From assembly GCA_031553495.1 (NCBI GenBank), contig JAVBLN010000045.1, positions 1 to 64,000 of the forward strand: 64,000 nt of DNA. Direction: 5' to 3'. A model generated the notes under the pieces. That model was given only the letters and a program-made list of their open reading frames with translations. It was not told the DNA's origin and made no database searches. Shown here in pieces: positions 9,434 to 18,104 of this stretch. This DNA is from Pinibacter sp031553495 (GTDB lineage: Bacteria > Bacteroidota > Bacteroidia > Chitinophagales > Chitinophagaceae). Position numbers and translations under genes: made by a program. Position 1 is the stretch's first letter, and the number at the start of each line of letters is the position of its first letter.

Positions 9434-9585
9434 ATTGTTATAATTAATAAAATTTTTTACTACACAATTTACATGTTTTTCTGAGACCAGAGGTCAGAGA
9501 TCAGTTGTCAGAAATCAGAAGTCAGTAGTGTTTTTCTGACATCTGATCTCCCACTCAAAACTCATAACTCATAACTTTTTTGTTA

Positions 9586-9647
9586 CAGGCGGTAGTGCTA
9601 ATATTAAGCATCGTTGTGTCACTCACTTGTATGGTAGTAATGCTATT
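9586..9647 (+). repeat. R1 intergenic repeat, copy 4
   Basis: Class-A copy preceded by CTCATAACTTTTTTG and followed by AAGTTATGAGTTATG, so the R1 unit is itself framed by an inverted CTCATAACT repeat. It faces copy 5, giving a 256-bp composite (9586-9841) in the cysN upstream gap. Confidence 0.9.
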
Positions 9648-9773
9648 CAACAAGTTATGAGTTATGTGTTTTGAGTAATGAGTACTTTTGTTTTGGCTTG
9701 CAATCAGTGATTAAAGCACTTTTAATTCTTAACTCTCCATTCTCAATTTATTTAAGCACTTTCAACTAAAGAA

Positions 9774-9841
9774 GATGCCATGAAATACTACCGATGAACG
9801 AAATGCGACGCAACGATGATGCCATGAAATACAAATGCCGG
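9774..9841 (-). repeat. R1 intergenic repeat, copy 5
   Basis: Class-C copy with two GATGCCATGAAATAC arms around core TGCGACGCAAC, then ATGCCGG and a nine-base A-run. The rest of the 9434-9958 gap holds only simple repeats (TCAGA/TCTGA words at 9487-9545, CTGCCAACTGCC at 9927-9958). Confidence 0.9.
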
Positions 9842-9958
9842 TATCCAAAAAAAAATCTAAAACAGCTTCTCATAATATGTTCTCCGCTGTGCTCTGATCT
9901 CTTACATCTGATCTCTGCTTTCTCTACTGCCAACTGCCTCCTGCCAACTGCCTCCTGC

Positions 9959-11437
9959 CTAAAAAACCGATTTCACAATCAATCTCACACTCCAGATCAT
10001 TACAATTGTACCTACACCAATCAGCATTGTTTTCCGAGGCAGCTTGCCTGCCAATTTAGCTGCAATAGGCGAAGCGACTACTCCGCCAATCAGTAATCCT
10101 ACAATCACCGGCCAATGACTAATACCTGATGTGGCGAAAAAAGTAAAAGCACTAGCGAATGTTATAAAAAATTCAGTAAGGCTTACAGTTCCAATTGTGA
10201 ACCGCGGACTGCGACCCTTAGAGATCAATGTACTGGTTACAATGGGGCCCCAACCGCCACCGCCAAATGAATCAAAAAAACCACCCGCAGCAGCAAGCCA
10301 GCCTACACGTTTAATTTTCTTATTTACAGCAACAACAATAAATGCTTTTCGCAAAATTTTTACACCCAGGAAAAAAGCATAACACGCGATGGCGGGCATC
10401 AACCATTTACCATACTTATCACCTAACCAAACCAACATCAATGCACCGGCCACCGCGCCTATAACACCTGGTATTACCAAATGCCGGAACAACTTTTTAT
10501 TTACATTCCCAAATCTATAATGACTATAGCCGGAAGCGGCTGTGGTAAACATTTCCGCGGTATGAATACTGGCGCTTACCGAAACAGGATTTACACCCAT
10601 AGAAATTAAACAGGTGGCAGATGTAACGCCATAGCCCATTCCCAAAGAACCATCTACCATTTGCGCTAAAAAACCGGCAAGTATAAACAATATAAAATGA
10701 TAATCAAGCTGACTGTATAAATCGCTGAAAACCTCTTCCACCGCGGAGAAAGGAATAACACTAAAAACAGCATGACCTAATATCATAAATCCGAAAGCCG
10801 CTATACAGTAGGTGGCTACACGTTTCCAGTTGGGTTCTTTTTTTTGCGACGGATGATTGTTTACCAATACTTGCGTTATATGATCCAGCTTCTTTACTTT
10901 CTGTTGAAAGTTTCCATTTAGCCGGCTACGAATTGTGCTCATGTTTTCCAGCACATTATCCATTTCAGTAGGAATACTTTCATTCAATAATTCTTTGATA
11001 CGCTTGGCCACAGTGGGCGATTTACCATTAGTACTAACCGCAATTTTTAAATGACCTTTATTTACAATACTGCTTAAATAAAAATCGCACAACTCAGGAG
11101 TATCAACTACATTAGCCAACACACCTTTTTTTTCTGCCGCTTTTTTTACTTCAGTATTTAATAGCGCATCTGCTGTAGCAGCGATTACCAAGTCTTTTCC
11201 GTTAAGATCTTCCGGTTCAAAAGGCTTTTGCAACAATAGAATATTTTTGTTATCAGCAGCCAGTTCTCTTATAGCTTCACTTATTTCTTTTGCTACCACA
11301 GTAACTCTTGCGCCAGGCGAACAGGTTATTACAGAGTGCATTTTTTCTGTACCCACCAAACCTCCACCCACTATCAACAGATGCAGATTTTCGAGCTTTA
11401 AAAAAACCGGGTATAAATTATTTCTAGTTTGTGTCAT
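9959..11437 (-). CDS. Fusion: siroheme-synthase N-domain (Met8-like) + TSUP/TauE-SafE permease
   Basis: The 492 residues contain two proteins in one. Residues 1 to about 200 resemble the precorrin-2 dehydrogenase/sirohydrochlorin ferrochelatase part of CysG/Met8, with a Rossmann loop (LLIVGGGLVGTEKM) and the family's helical tail. From about residue 205 to the end there are roughly eight membrane helices of the TSUP family (FILAGFLAQMVDGSLGMGYG, repeated as GFFDSFGGGGWGPI). TSUP proteins move sulfite, sulfate or organosulfonates. Together the halves would finish siroheme for CysI and carry a sulfur oxyanion across the inner membrane. It lies between the TonB receptor and cysN. The direction and substrate of transport are inference. 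Confidence 0.88.
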   Translation of the reverse strand: MTQTRNNLYPVFLKLENLHLLIVGGGLVGTEKMHSVITCSPGARVTVVAKEISEAIRELAADNKNILLLQKPFEPEDLNGKDLVIAATADALLNTEVKKAAEKKGVLANVVDTPELCDFYLSSIVNKGHLKIAVSTNGKSPTVAKRIKELLNESIPTEMDNVLENMSTIRSRLNGNFQQKVKKLDHITQVLVNNHPSQKKEPNWKRVATYCIAAFGFMILGHAVFSVIPFSAVEEVFSDLYSQLDYHFILFILAGFLAQMVDGSLGMGYGVTSATCLISMGVNPVSVSASIHTAEMFTTAASGYSHYRFGNVNKKLFRHLVIPGVIGAVAGALMLVWLGDKYGKWLMPAIACYAFFLGVKILRKAFIVVAVNKKIKRVGWLAAAGGFFDSFGGGGWGPIVTSTLISKGRSPRFTIGTVSLTEFFITFASAFTFFATSGISHWPVIVGLLIGGVVASPIAAKLAGKLPRKTMLIGVGTIVMIWSVRLIVKSVF

Positions 11438-11439
11438 TC

Positions 11440-11520
11440 TTATTTTTGAATCATTGAATCATTGAATTATTTAATAAATACTGTCACTCATAACTCACCA
11501 CTCATAACTCCTCACTCCTT
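11440..11520. repeat. Simple-repeat tract (TGAATCAT and CTCATAACTC words)
   Basis: Tandem TTGAATCAT words (11447-11472) are followed by ACTCATAACTCACC words up to the TonB-receptor stop. The same words occur at 22403-22432, 39694-39726, 40034-40058 and beside many R1 copies. Confidence 0.6.
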
Positions 11521-11521
11521 C

Positions 11522-14506
11522 TCAGTTTCCCTGCAATAATCCATCTACAATAATTGTCGCATAATATAATCCTCCAATTGTTGGTCCGCCTGCGTATTGA
11601 TAAAATCTTTTGTTCAACAAATTCGCTCCGCCAATTTTTATGCTGCTTCTCAACTTTGGAATGGTAAATGTTATTTGCGCATCAATTGTATTGTAAGCAG
11701 GCACCAAACCTGTTACCAGCGGGCTTTCCCAAAGGAAAGCATCCTGCCATTTCCACACTATATTAAAGCCGATGTTATCAATAACTTCTCTATTCCCAAG
11801 CGATATATTCGTCGTCCATTTAGGCGTATTGAATGCGGTGATAAATACATCGCTTGTAGCATTCGATTTTATATCGTTATAGTTTATATTTCCGGATATA
11901 GTGAATTTCCTGTAAAAATTATATGTCAGGCCCAATGATGAACCATAACTATGGTAAGTGTTTCTTGCATTTGTGTAAACCCTGTACCGGTCTTGCCCCT
12001 TACTTGCTGCATTTCCGCCACCGGCCGTAGTGGCGTCGCGGTTACGGTCTATCATTGCTATTACAGCCGCGTCAGTTCCAACTGTTTCTCCTTTTGGTAC
12101 AAACACCTGCACCTGCCCCAAAAATCCATCATACACATTTGAATACGCGTCTACATCAAGGATCACTTTATTATTAAAGAGTACAGTTTTATAACCCACT
12201 TCAAATGAATTTATTCTTTCCGGACGAGCATCCGGCAAATTGGCTACTACCAACAGGTTTCTGTTAGCCAATGCGGCCTGATCGGTATTACCGGCAGCCT
12301 TAACCGACGCGTTAAAGTTAACAACCGAAGACTGGGTATAACTGTTATTAAGATAACCCAGGCCATCGTTGATATATGGAAGACTGCCAACACGCTTTAC
12401 ACGTCCGTTGTTCACGTAAGAAAGCGCTTCGAACAATGCAGGAAAACGATAGCCCTGCTGATAGGTAACACGAAAGTTATGAACTTTATTAAGCGTGTAC
12501 ACTGCGGCCACACGTGGTGTAAACTTTCCGGTAAATTCAGGATTATAATCATATCGCAACGAACCGAATAGTTTTAATTTTTCCTCAAAGAAAGTCTTTG
12601 TGATTTGCGCGAAAGCTCCAAACTTTTTATAATACACATTGCTTCCAAAGTTGCTTGAATCCGGCACTTTACCATCTACCTGCACAGGCTTGTTACGTTC
12701 ATCAATGGGGCGGCTAAAGTCAACAAAATTATTTCCGTCGGGTATAATTTCATACACCCTGGCATCTGCCCCAACCAATAAATTAAAAAACTTTACTCTT
12801 CTTGTAATATCCCATTGACCTTCGGCATGATACATCCTGCTTTTCTGAATCAACGCCGCTCCACCGGTTACAGGCGCATCCGGTATAGAGCCGGATCTTA
12901 TATCCCAATTATTTATGTGACGAATGGTGTTAACCAAATTGTTAAAACCCGCAGTACCGGGTTCCGCACGTCCGGCATCCGCTTGCCCGCAGGCAAATTG
13001 TGTAGCGGCAGCAAGATTTCCGGAAGTTAACGCGCCGCCATTTTGCGCGGCATAATTCAACAAAGCAGTTTTATATTTGTCACTCCAAGCACTAGCACTT
13101 CCTCCGCTATATAATTCAAGATTATCAGCCAAAGGTTTTACATTATAAGAATCGCCTGTATTTTCAAGCGATACATAAGTGCGTACAAGAAACTCATCAC
13201 TCTTCAATTCCAGCTTATGATTTTGTACATGTACATTATCCAATTGTATTTTATTGCCGCGCTGAAATACTCCATCCATTTTGCCAAACCGATAGCTGTA
13301 GGAAATTTCAGTTTTTGGAGAAATCCTATAAAATAACGAAGCATCCAATTTTAAATTATCAATAACAGGACTCACAAGATCTTTTTCCCAATAACCAGTT
13401 CTTGCTACCGTTAAGGTTTGATTGTTTTGTCCGTTAATCGTCAGCCCTGTTATGGATACAGTATTACTACCTGCCAGCGCATCATCACCATATTTGTTCC
13501 ATCCGTCATATACCGTATTGTTTGCACCATTTAATTCCGGGAAAGAGGGATTTGCCGATTTTAAATTATTAGGATTTTGATCAGCAGTATTATTAGATCT
13601 CCAATCAATACCATGCAAATAAGCGGCATTAATTTTAAATGCGAACTTGTTCTTAAACGCTTTAGCAAATCGAATAGCCGTCTCTGTTAGTATTGCCGGA
13701 GAATGATCAATTCCGTCCACATGATTCACTCCGGTTCTTTGATAAACGCTCAACCCCTGGTACTGAAATGGATTCTTTGTAATCAGGTTTGCCATACCAT
13801 TAATTGCATTCATGCCATATAGCGCGGAGGCAGCGCCGGGAGTAATTTCCACGGTTTGAATATCAAGATCTGTGGGACCAATAGCGTTACCAAGCGGCAC
13901 GCCAAGCGTAGCAGCCTGCATATCCACGCCATCTACCAACTGCATAAAGCGGAAATTATTCGGAATGTTAAATCCTCTTGTGTTCGGAACTTTAAACGTA
14001 AGTGAAGATGTAGTAAGCTGAACACCTTTTACATTACCCAAAGCATCATAAAAAGATGGCGAGGGTGTTTCCTTCAGCGCTCTGATATCCAGCTTTTCAA
14101 TAGCCACCGGAGAACGTAATATTCTTTCGGACTGGCGGCTGGCGGTTACCACCACTTCATTTGCATAAAACGTTTGTGTAAATAGTTGTACGCGTATTTT
14201 ATCGTTTACGGTTTTCACATTCACTTCTTTAGGCGCAAAGCCCACGCCGGTTATTACTAGTACAAATGGAAGTTGTTTTGCTGTTATTAATTTAAAATTT
14301 CCCAGGCTGTCAGTTGTTGTTCCGGTTTGTGCACCTCTTATTTGTACGGAAATTCCATCAATAGGCAATTGCCTGTCATCTACTACTTTGCCCGATACCT
14401 GGATGGCTCCATTAAGCTGAGCCTGAGCGTTGTTTAATATAAAATATGTCGATATTGTTATCAAGATAACAAATCTTGTTTTGTTAAGTATTAATAGTCG
14501 TTGCAT
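11522..14506 (-). CDS. TonB-dependent receptor in the sulfate-assimilation locus
   Basis: The 994-residue outer-membrane transporter has a signal peptide ending near AQAQ (residue 30), a carboxypeptidase-like regulatory domain (VSGKVVDDRQLPIDGISVQIRG), a TonB-box-like segment (EVVVTASR), a plug domain (about 125-240, VEITPGAASALYGMNAING), and a long 22-strand barrel. No SusD partner is encoded nearby, so it is not a glycan SusCD system. It sits between cysD and the siroheme/TSUP fusion. Two YCTA-N9-TAGR dyads upstream match the one before cysJ. I infer that it imports a sulfur source such as a sulfonate or sulfate ester; an iron or corrin role linked to siroheme is an alternative. Confidence 0.93.
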   Translation of the reverse strand: MQRLLILNKTRFVILITISTYFILNNAQAQLNGAIQVSGKVVDDRQLPIDGISVQIRGAQTGTTTDSLGNFKLITAKQLPFVLVITGVGFAPKEVNVKTVNDKIRVQLFTQTFYANEVVVTASRQSERILRSPVAIEKLDIRALKETPSPSFYDALGNVKGVQLTTSSLTFKVPNTRGFNIPNNFRFMQLVDGVDMQAATLGVPLGNAIGPTDLDIQTVEITPGAASALYGMNAINGMANLITKNPFQYQGLSVYQRTGVNHVDGIDHSPAILTETAIRFAKAFKNKFAFKINAAYLHGIDWRSNNTADQNPNNLKSANPSFPELNGANNTVYDGWNKYGDDALAGSNTVSITGLTINGQNNQTLTVARTGYWEKDLVSPVIDNLKLDASLFYRISPKTEISYSYRFGKMDGVFQRGNKIQLDNVHVQNHKLELKSDEFLVRTYVSLENTGDSYNVKPLADNLELYSGGSASAWSDKYKTALLNYAAQNGGALTSGNLAAATQFACGQADAGRAEPGTAGFNNLVNTIRHINNWDIRSGSIPDAPVTGGAALIQKSRMYHAEGQWDITRRVKFFNLLVGADARVYEIIPDGNNFVDFSRPIDERNKPVQVDGKVPDSSNFGSNVYYKKFGAFAQITKTFFEEKLKLFGSLRYDYNPEFTGKFTPRVAAVYTLNKVHNFRVTYQQGYRFPALFEALSYVNNGRVKRVGSLPYINDGLGYLNNSYTQSSVVNFNASVKAAGNTDQAALANRNLLVVANLPDARPERINSFEVGYKTVLFNNKVILDVDAYSNVYDGFLGQVQVFVPKGETVGTDAAVIAMIDRNRDATTAGGGNAASKGQDRYRVYTNARNTYHSYGSSLGLTYNFYRKFTISGNINYNDIKSNATSDVFITAFNTPKWTTNISLGNREVIDNIGFNIVWKWQDAFLWESPLVTGLVPAYNTIDAQITFTIPKLRSSIKIGGANLLNKRFYQYAGGPTIGGLYYATIIVDGLLQGN

Positions 14507-14663
14507 GTAGAAAGCAGTTACTTTTGGAGAATATGTTCAATGAAAAAGCGATTGAATGTTTGAATCATCCTTGCGGAGATTTGCATGTACTAATAATTAG
14601 CCCTCACGGGCAACATTTATCGCTACAAGTGAATGCACATATAAAGGTTACTTTTTTCATAAA

Positions 14664-14680
14664 TCTACTAAATAGATAGA
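14664..14680. promoter_or_regulatory. Sulfur-locus operator candidate, TonB-receptor site 2
   Basis: TCTACTAAATAGATAGA fits YCTA-N9-TAGR. It lies just downstream of the predicted -7 box at 14694-14701, where a bound protein would hinder transcription. The gap 14507-14936 otherwise holds only a degenerate R1 copy. Confidence 0.6.
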
Positions 14681-14693
14681 GTATTTGGTATCA

Positions 14694-14701
14694 CAAAAAT
14701 A
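14694..14701 (-). promoter_or_regulatory. Predicted -7 promoter element of the TonB receptor gene
   Basis: TATTTTTG on the minus strand matches TAnnTTTG. Operator-like sites flank it at 14664-14680 and 14720-14736. The leader would be about 180 nt. Confidence 0.55.
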
Positions 14702-14719
14702 ACAGACTATTTTTATTAT

Positions 14720-14736
14720 CCTACTAAACTGATAGA
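14720..14736. promoter_or_regulatory. Sulfur-locus operator candidate, TonB-receptor site 1
   Basis: CCTACTAAACTGATAGA fits YCTA-N9-TAGR and lies 18 bp upstream of the -7 box. The spacing is identical to that of the dyad before cysJ (24649-24665), so it covers the -33 region. Confidence 0.65.
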
Positions 14737-14830
14737 TTATTTTTTAAATTCATAAGTTAAAAAATCAACAAAAATAAATCTCAAAAAATAAACTGCCTGC
14801 TAAAACAATGAATCTATTGATTTTACCGTT

Positions 14831-14915
14831 CAATAGATATTCACTGTTGAACGGAGCGTCGCAACTGAAGCTCAATCGAGATTCTATAGCTGACATCCAA
14901 AATGAACTACCGGCA
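14831..14915 (-). repeat. R1 intergenic repeat, copy 6 (interrupted)
   Basis: Matches class B through CTGTTGAACGGAGCGTCGCAAC and AAGCTCAATC. About 25 unrelated bases follow before ACTACCGGCAG, so the distal arm appears split or decayed. Confidence 0.55.
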
Positions 14916-14936
14916 GTTCAGGTTTTGATTATCTAC

Positions 14937-15845
14937 TTAAAAATATCCATCCTTTTTGCGTTGTTCCATGGCCGCTTCGCTGCGCTGATCGTCCATGCGA
15001 GCGCCACGCTCAGAAATTTTTGCAGCCAGAATTTCATGAATAATATCATCAATATTATCTGCAACGGATGCAACAGCCGCAGTGCAAGTCATATCGCCAA
15101 CTGTACGAAAGCGAACCTTTTGAGAAAACGGAATCTCCTGTTCTGTGGTATTTAAAAAATCGGAGTATGGCCATAAATTACCATCTCGTGTAATCACCTG
15201 CCGCTCGTGAGAAAAATAAATAGACGGTATCTGCAAACCTTCTTCACGTATATACGTCCACACATCCAACTCAGTCCAGTTGCTAATTGGAAACACTCTC
15301 ACATTTTCACCGCGGTTAATTTTTCCATTCAGCATGCCAAACAATTCCGGTCGTTGTTTTTTAGGATCCCATTGCCCGAAATCATTGCGTACGGAAAATA
15401 TGCGTTCTTTGGCACGGGCTTTTTCTTCATCTCTCCTGGCGCCGCCAATACACGCATCAAACTTAAATTCTTCAATAGCATCAAGCAAGGTTACGGTTTG
15501 CAAGGCATTCCGGCTTGCGTATTTTCCTGTTTCTTCTTTCACTTTTCCTTCATTAATGCTATCCTGCACATAACGAACAATAAGTTCCGCGCCGGTTTCA
15601 TTTATAAGCCAGTCGCGAAATTCAAGTGTTTCAAAAAAATTATGACCAGTATCCACATGCAATAAAGGGAACGGAATTTTTCCCGGCCAGAAAGCTTTTT
15701 GCGCCAGCCTCACAAGGGTTATAGAGTCTTTACCACCGCTAAACAACAATACAGGACGCTCAAATTGCGCAGCTACTTCTCTCATGATGTAGATACTTTC
15801 ATCCTCAAGGCTGCGTGGAAAAGACGGAATTCTTTTTTCAGACAT
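14937..15845 (-). CDS. cysD: Sulfate adenylyltransferase, catalytic subunit
   Basis: CysD adenylylates sulfate to APS, working with the GTPase CysN. The 302-residue length is standard. The PP-loop ATP-pyrophosphatase motif SGGKDS is at residues 36-41, and the family landmarks IGGARRDEEKARAKER and VRVFPISNWTELDVW are intact. The C-terminal tail (RGARMDDQRSEAAMEQRKKDGYF) is highly typical. It follows cysH by 90 bp. Its usual neighbour cysN is about 5.5 kb downstream, with a TonB receptor and a permease fusion between. Confidence 0.97.
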   Translation of the reverse strand: MSEKRIPSFPRSLEDESIYIMREVAAQFERPVLLFSGGKDSITLVRLAQKAFWPGKIPFPLLHVDTGHNFFETLEFRDWLINETGAELIVRYVQDSINEGKVKEETGKYASRNALQTVTLLDAIEEFKFDACIGGARRDEEKARAKERIFSVRNDFGQWDPKKQRPELFGMLNGKINRGENVRVFPISNWTELDVWTYIREEGLQIPSIYFSHERQVITRDGNLWPYSDFLNTTEQEIPFSQKVRFRTVGDMTCTAAVASVADNIDDIIHEILAAKISERGARMDDQRSEAAMEQRKKDGYF

Positions 15846-15935
15846 TCTTCTTCGTTTAATTTAAATCTCGTTTACTCAATTGATCAGTATTCATTACTGA
15901 TGTATGTTTTCTAAAATTATTTTTATTGTCACTTT

Positions 15936-16661
15936 TTATTTTACCACTGTTTGCACACTATGCAATCCGCATTCTTTTTGCGATGTTTCCCACCACCACC
16001 TTCCGGCTCTTATGTCTTCTCCGGGTTGAATGGCACGAGTGCAAGGCTGGCAGCCAATACTCAAAAATCCCTTATCATGCAATGGATTATAAGGGATGTT
16101 ATTGGTTGCAATGTATTGCAATAATTGCTCAAAAGTCCACTCGATTAGTGGATTAATTTTTACTAAGCCTCTTCCGCTATCCCATTCAGCCACCTGCATC
16201 TCATGCCTGTTGGCAGATTGATCTGCACGCAATCCTGTTATCCATATCTTCGCATTTTGCAATGCACGATTAAGCGGTTCCACCTTGCGTATATAACAAC
16301 ACTCTTTGCGGTTTTCAACAGACTCATAAAAACTATTCATTCCTTTCGTGTTCACCATTTCCTCTACTTTTGAAGCATCAGGAAAATAAGCCTTTACAGG
16401 AACTTTATATCTTGCCATTGTTTTGTCAATCAACTCATATGTTTCCTGGAAAAGCCGCCCCGTATCAAGCGTAAATATTTTTACGGGAAGTTGTTGCTTT
16501 GCAATCATGTGAGTAATAACCTGGTCTTCCTGTCCTAAAGATGTTGAAAAAACAACACCTTCCGGATAAAGCGAAACGATTTTTCTTAAACGCTCTTCCG
16601 CAGATAATGGTTGCAATGCCGTGATTACATCCTGCAAAATTTTAGCAAAGCTTTCATTCAT
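15936..16661 (-). CDS. cysH: Adenylyl-sulfate (APS) reductase, thioredoxin-dependent
   Basis: The enzyme reduces APS to sulfite and AMP. The CysH family splits by the presence of a 4Fe-4S cluster. Here the cluster ligands are present (Cys-Cys at 121-122 in KECCYIRK, and C204/C207 in IGCQPCTR), along with the catalytic Cys231 in the C-terminal ECGLH. That marks an APS reductase rather than a PAPS reductase. It also explains the absence of an APS kinase (CysC) in the locus. I start at the ATG at 16661 (241 residues, MNESFAKILQDVI). Upstream TTG/ATG codons at 16688/16685 are possible but add a weak leader. It is 36 bp from cysK. Confidence 0.95.
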   Translation of the reverse strand: MNESFAKILQDVITALQPLSAEERLRKIVSLYPEGVVFSTSLGQEDQVITHMIAKQQLPVKIFTLDTGRLFQETYELIDKTMARYKVPVKAYFPDASKVEEMVNTKGMNSFYESVENRKECCYIRKVEPLNRALQNAKIWITGLRADQSANRHEMQVAEWDSGRGLVKINPLIEWTFEQLLQYIATNNIPYNPLHDKGFLSIGCQPCTRAIQPGEDIRAGRWWWETSQKECGLHSVQTVVK

Positions 16662-16697
16662 GATCAATGTTTTTATTATAAACATCAAAATTAAAAA

Positions 16698-17609
16698 CTA
16701 AAACAATCCCTCAATTGACAAATACCGCTCGCCGGTATCATAATTAAATGTAAGAACTGTACTGCCTTCCGGAATTTCATTTATCTTTTTTGCAACTGCG
16801 GCAAATGCCGCGCCGCTTGATATTCCAACAAACAATCCTTCTTCTTTGGCTGCACGCTGCGTAAAATCAAACGCTTCGTCTTTACTAATTTGAATTACGC
16901 CATCTAGCAATTCCATCTTTAAAATGGAAGGAACAAATCCCGCGCCTAAACCCTGTAATGGATGCGGGCCGGGACTTCCGCCACTTAATACAGGCGATAA
17001 TTCCGGCTCCACAGCAAACACTTTCAGGTTTGGAAATTTTGATTTCAACACTTCAGCCACACCTGTAATATGGCCGCCTGTTCCTACACCTGTTATAAGA
17101 TAATCAATACCACCCGGAAAATCATTAACTATTTCAAGCGCAGTTGTATTGCGGTGTATCTCAGTATTGGCCTCGTTATTAAACTGCTGCGGCATCCACG
17201 CATTCGGTATCAACTGTACTAATTCCGTAGCTTTTTCAATAGCCCCTTTCATACCTTTTTCCCGCGGTGTTAGCTCAAACGATGCGCCATACAACTGCAT
17301 CAGCCTTCTGCGTTCAACACTCATACTTTCCGGCATTACCAAAATTATTTTATACCCTTTCACCGCTGCCACCATTGCAAGTCCAATGCCTGTGTTGCCC
17401 GATGTTGGTTCTATAATCACACTGTCTTTATGCAGCACTCCTTTCCTTTCAGCGTCTTCAATCATTGCAAGAGCAATGCGGTCTTTTATGCTTGCTCCCG
17501 GATTGCTGCGTTCAAGCTTTACATACACCTTATGTTTATCGCCAAACAATCTGTTGATCTTCACATGAGGTGTGTTTCCAATAGTTTCCAGAATGTTGTT
17601 AGCTACCAT
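16698..17609 (-). CDS. cysK: Cysteine synthase A (O-acetylserine sulfhydrylase)
   Basis: This PLP enzyme makes cysteine from O-acetylserine and sulfide. Lys42 (in NPGASIKDR) is the expected PLP lysine, TSGNTG (69-74) binds the substrate, and GVGTGGHITG cups the phosphate. I choose the ATG at 17609 (MVANNILETIGNTPHV, 303 residues). The frame stays open upstream to 17720, but those extra 37 codons are read from R1 copy 7 and the adjoining spacer and have no place in the family. cysH follows closely downstream, while cysE lies upstream beyond an R1 composite. Confidence 0.96.
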   Translation of the reverse strand: MVANNILETIGNTPHVKINRLFGDKHKVYVKLERSNPGASIKDRIALAMIEDAERKGVLHKDSVIIEPTSGNTGIGLAMVAAVKGYKIILVMPESMSVERRRLMQLYGASFELTPREKGMKGAIEKATELVQLIPNAWMPQQFNNEANTEIHRNTTALEIVNDFPGGIDYLITGVGTGGHITGVAEVLKSKFPNLKVFAVEPELSPVLSGGSPGPHPLQGLGAGFVPSILKMELLDGVIQISKDEAFDFTQRAAKEEGLFVGISSGAAFAAVAKKINEIPEGSTVLTFNYDTGERYLSIEGLF

Positions 17610-17679
17610 TTCACTAAATTTTAAATTCTCTTTTATTATTAATAAGCACAATAATCGGTTCGTGCTTTTTATTATGATA

Positions 17680-17738
17680 CCGGCATTTGTGCTACTATTA
17701 AGCATCGTTGTGTCACTCACTTCAACTTTTAGTTCTTT
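17680..17738 (+). repeat. R1 intergenic repeat, copy 7
   Basis: Class-A copy (CCGGCATTTGTGCTACTATTAAG, core TTGTGTCACTCAC) whose distal end has drifted. It pairs with copy 8 to frame a 322-bp composite and creates a false N-terminal extension of the cysK frame. Confidence 0.8.
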
Positions 17739-17786
17739 AATCAGCTATACTACATGCAGCATAAGTTTATGCATGAATGCTATTGG

Positions 17787-17936
17787 GCAGCCTCATCCCC
17801 GGCCCTTCTCCAAAGGAAAAGGGAGCCCGGCGCACAAAGCGGATATTCGTGGTCACAACAATTCTTTCACCATTCATCCTTACCCGTTTTTAGTGGCTCA
17901 TGCATCTCTCACTCATAACTCATAACTCACTACTCG
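17787..17936. repeat. Internal module of the R1 composite, type 1
   Basis: About 150 bp starting GGCAGCCTCATCCCCGGCCC and ending in CTCATAACTC words. It is nearly identical to 25321-25475, inside another R1 composite. It contains a GC-rich dyad (CCCGGCCCTTCTCC ... GGGAGCCCGG). Confidence 0.75.
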
Positions 17937-17940
17937 ATGA

Positions 17941-18001
17941 ATAGCATTACTACCGTACAAGTGAGTGACACAACGATGCTTAATAGTAGCAATACCGCTG
18001 G
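17941..18001 (-). repeat. R1 intergenic repeat, copy 8
   Basis: Full class-A copy, ATAGCATTACTACCG to AATACCGCTGG, with core GTGAGTGACAC. It is the right-hand partner of copy 7 in the cysK-cysE gap. Confidence 0.9.
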
Positions 18002-18104
18002 TTCCCACACAAAAAATCTTTGCACATTTTCATGCTGTATAAAGTAAAAAATAAAGAACTAAATTCAATAGCAGCAGCTACTGCAGGAATTTTGTCAGCA
18101 ATTT

